The notes beneath the pieces are model-generated. The model did no database searches and had not been told where the DNA came from. It worked only from the letters and a program-made list of their open reading frames with translations. Positions 12,201 to 20,837 of a stretch of 64,000 nt of DNA are shown piece by piece. Numbering within the stretch: the first letter of the stretch is position 1; each line of letters starts with the position of its first letter. Source of the stretch: Biomphalaria glabrata (lineage: Eukaryota > Mollusca > Gastropoda > Planorbidae). The DNA lies in contig NC_074715.1 of assembly GCF_947242115.1 (NCBI RefSeq), positions 35,206,586-35,270,585 of the forward strand, in the 5' to 3' direction. A program made the position numbers and the translations under genes.

Positions 12201-15200
12201 TTCTCTTGCATTATCTTATAACAACATACACATTAAAATCTACCCTAGGAAAAATAATCAGACAGGCAGCCTTGTGGACAACTTACTTCAGAGACTTGAG
12301 AAATACAGCAGCAACTTGGAGAGAATCGTGGACGAAAAGGTCACTGAACTGAAACAGGAGAAACAGAAATCTGAGGAGCTCCTGAGACAGATGTTGCCTG
12401 CGTAAGACCACTGCCCTAGTGTGTCCCAGTGGGATTAGAAGTGATACACAATTGATTGTTTGTCCTTTGTGACCTGGGGTCAATATCAATATCTATAGTG
12501 ACAACATTAGACTTTATATTTTTCATTGGTTTAATACATACTATATAGTTAGGTAAAAAAAAGAATAACTGAAGTATTTGATAACTCGCCTTCCTTTCAT
12601 CTGGCCTAAGTTTACATTTGCTTTTCGCATTTGAATGTTCAGAGATCAAAAGAAAAAGAAAATGTTGAAACTACATTTTGTGTACTAGAGAATGTGTAGA
12701 CCAACCGAAATAAATAAAAGGATCTTTAATCTGCTCGTGTACTTTTTACCTTTACCTATCTCTTAGTCTGTTGGGCCGTAGGGGCACCATGTAAGATTCG
12801 TCGACCGTCTTTCTCCATTCCTCGCTGTCTTTTGCCTTAGTTAGAACCTCCCATCGCATTCTCTGTCTGCTTCTTCTTCTTTTTCCTGGTACTGTTCCCT
12901 GCAGGAAGGTCCTTGCGAGCCCCGAAGATCTTGTAATATAGCCATAAATTTTTAGCTTGCGTTTTTTTACGATAGTTAGCAGTTCATCATGGGAGCCAAC
13001 CGCTGCAGTATCCCTGTCTCTAATCTCTTGGTTTGTAGGCTACTCGTGTAGTATGCGCTTCAAACTGTCCTCGCGTTAGTCTCACCTCCAATCTCGCTAC
13101 CAGGAGACCAGGGGATAAGAATGTTCCTGTCTGAGGGGATGTCTGAACTTAGAAATCAAATCGTATTTGTTCCAGTTTGACTACTGACTCACTACTGAGT
13201 TACATAGAATGAGAACACATTGAATAAGTACAAACTTAGCCCCGTGGGATTTTAGTACTGATCCTTTATTGCTGTGTTTTCTGGTACATTGCTTGGATCA
13301 GAAAAGCTTCTTACATGAGTTAATCTATGCTAATTACCCTAACCCTAATTGCTCTAAACTACATTGCATTTCATCAATTAATCTATGCTAATTACCCTAA
13401 CCCTAACTGCTCTAAACTACATTGATGTTCATGAATTATATTTCCTCTTTGATCAATATCCATTTTATTTTTTTACTAGCTTCTCTTGTTTTTAGTATTG
13501 TTTTAACATCCTTCATCTGTACACTGCCACAGGTCAGTTGCTGACCGGCTGAAAGCTGGTCTCCTGGTAGAGCCAGAGTTCTACGACTGTGTAACAATCT
13601 ACTTCAGTGACATTGTTGGCTTTACAGATATTTGTTCTATGTTAGAACCTGTACACATTGTCAAGATGTTGAATGATTTGTACTCGTGTTTTGATGGGAT
13701 TATTGAACACTTTGATGTCTATAAGGTGAGACATTTAATAAAGTAAGGCACATATTTATGATTATGTTTGACATTACCCGCAGAATGTAGATAGCGATGC
13801 AAATATTGATGTAGATCTACAATGGTATACTTTATAAGCACCTTTCGTTGACGCTAACACATATTTTTAAGTAAGCCAAATTTAAGTCGAGTATTTAAAG
13901 CATAGGCCAGTTTGGTTGAGTGTAAATATTAAATTATGTTAGTGATTAGATGAAGCCTGAACTATTACTCTTCTTGATTTTGAAATATTTACCAGTTTGG
14001 CTCTAAGACAAAAGCCTTTCATTTGTATGTAAAGCATGACGAATGTTTTCATGTGTTGGAATGAAGATTGCAATCTTAAAGATTTAACTTCTGCTCATCG
14101 CCCAGGTTGAAACCATTGGAGATGCATACATGGTGGTGTCTGGTCTTCCCGCCAGAAATGGCAATGAGCACGCTCGTCAGATAGCTCGGATGTCCATCGC
14201 CTTGCTGGACGCTGTGTCCAATTTCGCTCCATTGGACACACCAAATAAGGATCAACTAAAACTTAGGATAGGACTTAATTCAGGTTGAGTATTTCTTTTA
14301 CATTGACAACAGTATGTGTTTTACAGAGACATGTATGTGTTTTACAGAGACATGTATGTGTTTTACAGAGACATGTATGTGTTTTACTGAATGAAACAGT
14401 GGTAACGAGTTTTCATTAGGGCTTGTATGATACATGCTACTTTTATATGAAAATATATACCGAACTATAATCGCCATGGAGTTACTCTACCGATTCATTC
14501 CACCGATTCATGCAATGATCCTACTGATACAAGCAGTGATCCTACTGATACAAACAGGGATCCTACTGATACAAGCAGTGATGATACAAGCAGTGATCCT
14601 ACTGATACAAGCAGTGATCCTACTGATACAAGCAGTGATCCTACTGATACAAGCAGTTATCCTACTGATACAAGCAATGATCCTACTGATACATGGATTA
14701 AACGTGTTAAGTTCGTATGAGGAAGTTAGAAATGTAATTTGTCGTTTGTCATAACCCAAACAATGTATTTGTATTGCCTTTGTCCCCCCCCCCTCCATCT
14801 ACTACAACAGTGATACCCAAACTTCTTCCACCCTCGGGCCAAATACATTCCTCACAGTATTGTCGCGGACGGCATCATTGAAAGAATGGAAATGTAATAA
14901 AGTAGACGAGATTATGTTTAGAAACAAATTGTATCCAACATTATTTCTATAGCAGCTAGTTGTATCCAACATTATTTCTATAGCAGCTAGTTGTATCCAA
15001 CATTATTTCTATAGCAGCTAGTTGTATCCAACATTATTTCTATAGCAGCTAGTTGGATGCTCCAAGTTGTGTCCAACATTATTTCTATAGCAGCTAGTTG
15101 GATGCTCCAAGTTTGTATCCAACATTATTTCTATAGCAGCTAGTTGGATGCTCCAAGTTTGTATCCAACATTATTTCTATAGCAGCTAGTTGGATGCTCC

Positions 15201-18200
15201 AAGTTGTGTCCAACATTATTTCTATAGCAGCTAGTTGGATGCTCCAAGTTTGTATCCAACATTATTTCTATAGCAGCTAGTTGGATGCTCCAAGTTTGTA
15301 TCCAACATTATTTCTATAGCAGCTAGTTGTATCCAACATTATTTCTATAGCAGCTAGTTGGATGCTCCAAGTTTGTATCCAACATTATTTCTATAGCAGC
15401 TAGTTGGATGCTCCAAGTTGTATCCAACATTATTTCTATAGCAGCTAGTTGTATCCAACATTATTTCTATAGCAGCTAGTTGGATGCTCCAAGTTTGTAT
15501 CCAACATTATTTCTATAGCAGCTAGTTGGATGCTCCAAGTTTGTATCCAACATTATTTCTATAGCAGCTAGTTGTATCCAACATTATTTCTATAGCAGCC
15601 AGTTGGATGCTCCAAGTTTGTATCCAACATTATTTCTATAGCAGCTAGTTGGATGCTCCAAGTTTGTATCCAACATTATTTCTATAGCAGCTAGTTGGAT
15701 GCTCCAAGTTTGTATCCAACATTATTTCTATAGCAGCTAGTTGGATGCTCCAAGTTTGTATCCAACATTATTTCTATAGCAGCTAGTTGGATGCTCAAAG
15801 TTTGTATCCAACATTATTTCTATAGCAGCTAGTTGTATACAACATTATTTCTATAGCAGCTAGTTGGATGCTCCAAGTCTGTATCCAACATTATTTCTAT
15901 AGCAGCTAGTTGGATGCTCCAAGTTGTATCCAACATTATTTCTATAGCAGCTAGTTGGATGCTCCAAGTTTGTATCCAACATTATTTCTATAGCAGCTAG
16001 TTGTATCCAACATTATTTCTATAGCAGCTAGTTGGATGCTCCAAGTTTGTATCCAACATTATTTCTATAGCAGCTAGTTGGATGCTCCAAGTTTGTATCC
16101 AACATTATTTCTATAGCAGCTAGTTGTATCCAACATTATTTCTATAGCAGCTAGTTGGATGCTCCAAGTTGTATCCAACATTATTTCTATAGCAGCTAGT
16201 TGGATGCTCCAAGTTGTATCCAACATTATTTCTATAGCAGCTAGTTGGATGCTCCAAGTTTGTATCCAACATTATTTCTATAGCAGCTAGTTGTATCCAA
16301 CATTATTTCTATAGCAGCTAGTTGGATGCTCCAAGTTGTATCCAACATTATTTCTATAGCAGCTAGTTGGATGCTCCAAGTTTGTATCCAACATTATTTC
16401 TATAGCAGCTAGTTGTATCCAACATTATTTCTATAGCAGCTAGTTGGATGCTCCAAGTTTGTATCCAACATTATTTCTATAGCAGCTAGTTGGATGCTCC
16501 AAGTTTGTATCCAACATTATTTCTATAGCAGCTAGTTGTATCCAACATTATTTCTATAGCAGCTAGTTGGATGCTCCAAGTTGTATCCAACATTATTTCT
16601 ATAGCAGCTAGTTGGATGCTCCAAGTTGTATCCAACATTATTTCTATAGCAGCTAGTTGGATGCTCCAAGTTTGTATCCAACATTATTTCTATAGCAGCT
16701 AGTTGTATCCAACATTATTTCTATAGCAGCTAGTTGGATGCTCCAAGTTGTATCCAACATTATTTCTATAGCAGCTAGTTGGATGCTCCAAGTTGTATCC
16801 AACATTATTTCTATAGCAGCTAGTTGGATGCTCCAAGTTTGTATCCAACATTATTTCTATAGCAGCTAGTTGGATGCTTCAAGTTTGTATCCAACATTAT
16901 TTCTATAGCAGCTAGTTGGATACTCCAAGTTTGTATCCAACATTATTTCTATAGCAGCTAGTTGTATCCAACATTATTTCTATAGCAGCTAGTTGGATGC
17001 TCCAAGTTGTTTTACTAAAACCAACTTCTGAATGACAGGCTGTAATGCAAATACTGCATTAAAATAGAAATACTTTCGGTGTTGTCCAAAACTGTAAAAA
17101 TCAAATCTGTCCACCTCTCTTTTAATTGTGTCCACTCCAAGCCAAGTTTTTGTTTGTTCAGCAGTCCTGTTTCATCCCCACTCCAATGTTGACCAGCAAG
17201 CTACCACACATGTGGCTAACAAAAGAAGTCACCAAGAAATGCCAAGGATACGGTTCGGTTATTTTTTGTAATCCTATATTTTGGATTCTCATTTAACGTC
17301 TTGTGAACAGAAGCTCTGGCGGGCTGGATAGACCTGCCTTCACGGACCGGATAGACCTGCTTCACGGGCCGGATGTGTCCAGCGGGCCGTTTTTTTTGGG
17401 CATCACTGTATACTACACTATTAATATTGATTAGAACCCTGAAGAGAATTTTTTTTTCCAGTAATTACTCCTTCTCCTCTCTCCGGTCATTATAAATAGC
17501 ACACAACTCCCTAGAGTGTCCAAGGTATGATTGAATCAATTCCACGGCTAATTGTGATGATTGTTTGTAAATATTTTACAGGTTTAATGAACGGTTTAAA
17601 TATAAATAGTGCGTCCTCATTTCTAGACACGGGTGACCATACTAGTAAACATCTAACCTAATTATGAACTCAATGTTCTACGTTTTGTTCCTAATGTTTA
17701 CAAGATTTGAAGCGCTTCAACCTCGACGTTCTATAAATATTAAATCACACTGGAACATAGAAATAGACATCCATGTTTTAATTTCATCTTCATGAGTACA
17801 ACCATTAGTACAACCATTAGTACAACCATTAGTACAACCATTAGTACAACCATTAGTGCAACCATTAGTACAACCATTAGTACAACCATTAGTACAACCA
17901 TTAGTACAATCTTCGATTTGAAATATTATTTTAAAACCAATAAGCTTTCACTTCATTGGACTGGGCTTAATTCTGCTTTTAGTCTTCAATATCTTATTAT
18001 CAGACACATCCATCAGCATTAAACCATTTCTATAAGACTATGTAAAAACAAACATCTTATTCTACTTTTGTACATAGCAATGCCGAAAGAACACAAATTA
18101 TGACTAATAGCCAACAGGACTTTAATAGGGACATCAGCATTGGTAGCGAAAAGCTGACAGTAGTTTTAAATACCTCGGATGAAGGAACCAAACCTGAACT

Positions 18201-20800
18201 ACTGACCAGAATTGCAAGGTCTACAGCAGCACTTGCACAACTCAAAATAATCTGGACCGTCAAAGGTCGACACTAAAATCAGACTGATGCACTCCCTGGT
18301 CACGGCCACACTCATATCTGCTTGCGAATCTTGGACGCTGACGTAAAGACGATCCTAGCAATGGAAGTAAGATGCTACAGAAAGATCCTAGCAATGGAAG
18401 TAAGATGCTACAGAAAGATCCTAGCAATGGAAGTAAGATGCTACAGAAAGATCCTAGCAATGGAAGTAAGATGCTACAGAAAGATCCTAGCAATGGAAGT
18501 AAGATGCTACAGAAAGATCCTAGCAATGGAAGTAAGATGTGCTACAGAAAGATCCTAGCAATGGAAGTAAGATGCTACAGAAAGATCCTAGCAATGGAAG
18601 TAAGATGTGCTACAGAAAGATCCTAGCAATGGAAGTAAGATGTGCTACAGAAAGATCCTAGCAATGGAAGTAAGATGTGCTACTGAAAGATCCTAGCAAT
18701 GGAAGTAAGATGCTACAGAAAGAGCGTTTCACGAATGAAGAGATAGGATTACTACAACCATTGGACCCCACGCTGACCTGCTAACCACTGTCAAAAAAAC
18801 ATAAACTCAAACTCTATGTCGACATTACAAGGGCCTCGGGGCTCGCAAAGACCTTCCTGCAGGGAACAGTACCAGGGAGAAGAAGACGGGAAGACAGAGA
18901 AAGCGATGGGAAGACAACATTAAAGAATAAACAGGCCTGCCAGGGAATTAAATTCTATCATAGGCAAAGGACTTAGAGGAATGGAGAAAGACGATAGACA
19001 GTTCTTGTATGGTGCCCCAACGGTCCAACAGACTAAGGGTTAGGTGAAGGTAAAGACAGGCCTACATGTGTTCAGTTCTGAAATATGTCTTGATATTATT
19101 TACCCATGGCATGTCCTAATAAAATCTGCGACTCTTTCTGTGCCTTCTCTTTCTGTCTGAAGGTCCAGTGTGTGCTGGAGTTGTGGGCCTTAAGATGCCT
19201 CGCTACTGCTTGTTTGGGGACGCTGTCAACACTGCGTCCAGAATGGAGTCCAATGGAGCAGGTAACTAGAGGCTAGGTGTTGATTGACTAGCTAGAGCTA
19301 ATGCAATTAACATCTAAAATTAGTACTATCAAAGTACAAGAAACTATAGGCAGTCTTTAGAGAATGTTGGGGAAGGATGCACGTTTGTATAACCTAGAAG
19401 CCAGAGAAATAGGCGTAATAGCTTACTAAATGTTAAACATAATAGCTTACTAAATGTTAAACATAATAGCTTACTAAATGTTAAACATAATAGCTTACTA
19501 AATGTTAATAGCTTACTAAATGTTAAACATAATAGCTTACTAAATGTTAAACATAATAGCTTACTAAAAGTTAAACATAATAGCTTACTAAATGTTAAAC
19601 ATAATAGCTTACTAAATATTAAACATAATAGCTTACTAAATGTTAAACATAATAGCTGACTAAATGTTAAACATAATAGCTTACTAAATGTTAAAACATA
19701 ATAGATTACTAAATGTTAAAACATAATAGCTTACTAAATGTTAAACATAATAGCTTTCTAAATGTTAAACATAATAGCTTACTAAATATTAAACATAATA
19801 GCTTACTAAATGTTAAACATAATAGCTTACTAAATGTTAAACATAATAGCTTACTAAATGTTAAACATAATAGCTTACTAAATATTAAACATAATAGCTT
19901 ACTAAATGTTAAACATAATAGCTGACTAAATGTTAAAACATAATAGCTTACTAAATGTTAAAACATAATAGCTTACTAAATGTTAAACATAATAGCTTAT
20001 TAAATGTTACAAATAATAGCCTACTAAATGTTAAACATAGTAAGCTGACTAAATGTAACTAAATTGTTATAATCTCGGTAGTAGCTGACCAGAGAACAAG
20101 GACGGGGTGAGCAAGGAGTATCTCTTGTGTCCTATAGAGATCTGTTCAGATTGACCTAATTCCAAGGCTTTGTTGTCTATTCACATTAAAAAAAATTGAT
20201 TTTCTCTGTTTTCTCTTTTTTTTCCTTTTAATCTTTTCAGTTTTCCGCTGAATTCAATTCATATTTTATTTCAACCGATGGCTGCAATAAAAATACGAAA
20301 CAGTTAAACATTTAAAAGGGCTAATAAAATCTCGTATGTTGTTTTTTTTATCGACCTATTAAATGAAATGAAGGGTAATATTAAACGTTTGAAAATCTCC
20401 CGAATACTTTTTTATCTGATGACTGCTGTAGACCTTGTTCCTTCTCTCTGGTTCTTCTTTGTTTAAACAGTCAATCAGTTACTGTCGCTACGTTAACAAG
20501 GTGCGTCATAGACTTTGTAGACAGATTTAACATCTATTTTCTATGCTTGAAGTCACTGCTTGAAAATACATTCAAAACTATGAAAAAGAAAGAAAAACGC
20601 TTTGGGGTGAGACTAATTATCAATAGACAGAATAAAACTTTGGATTTGTTTGTTGAAGCTCTTGCTAAATGCATTATTTCTCAGGTGGAGACTTTTAAAA
20701 CCCATTGTTTAAGAATTCTGTAATTGAGATCAGAAGTTCTGACATGTCACACGTGATATTTATGCAACAAAAGAACTAATTCATTTGCTAAATGTATTAT

Positions 20801-20837
<37 letters not shown>

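Noticed and set aside
13764-13800. A second Helitron end (GACATTACCCGCAG)
   Set aside because: The second arm of the hairpin is missing and no CTAG with proper spacing remains. At most a decayed trace.
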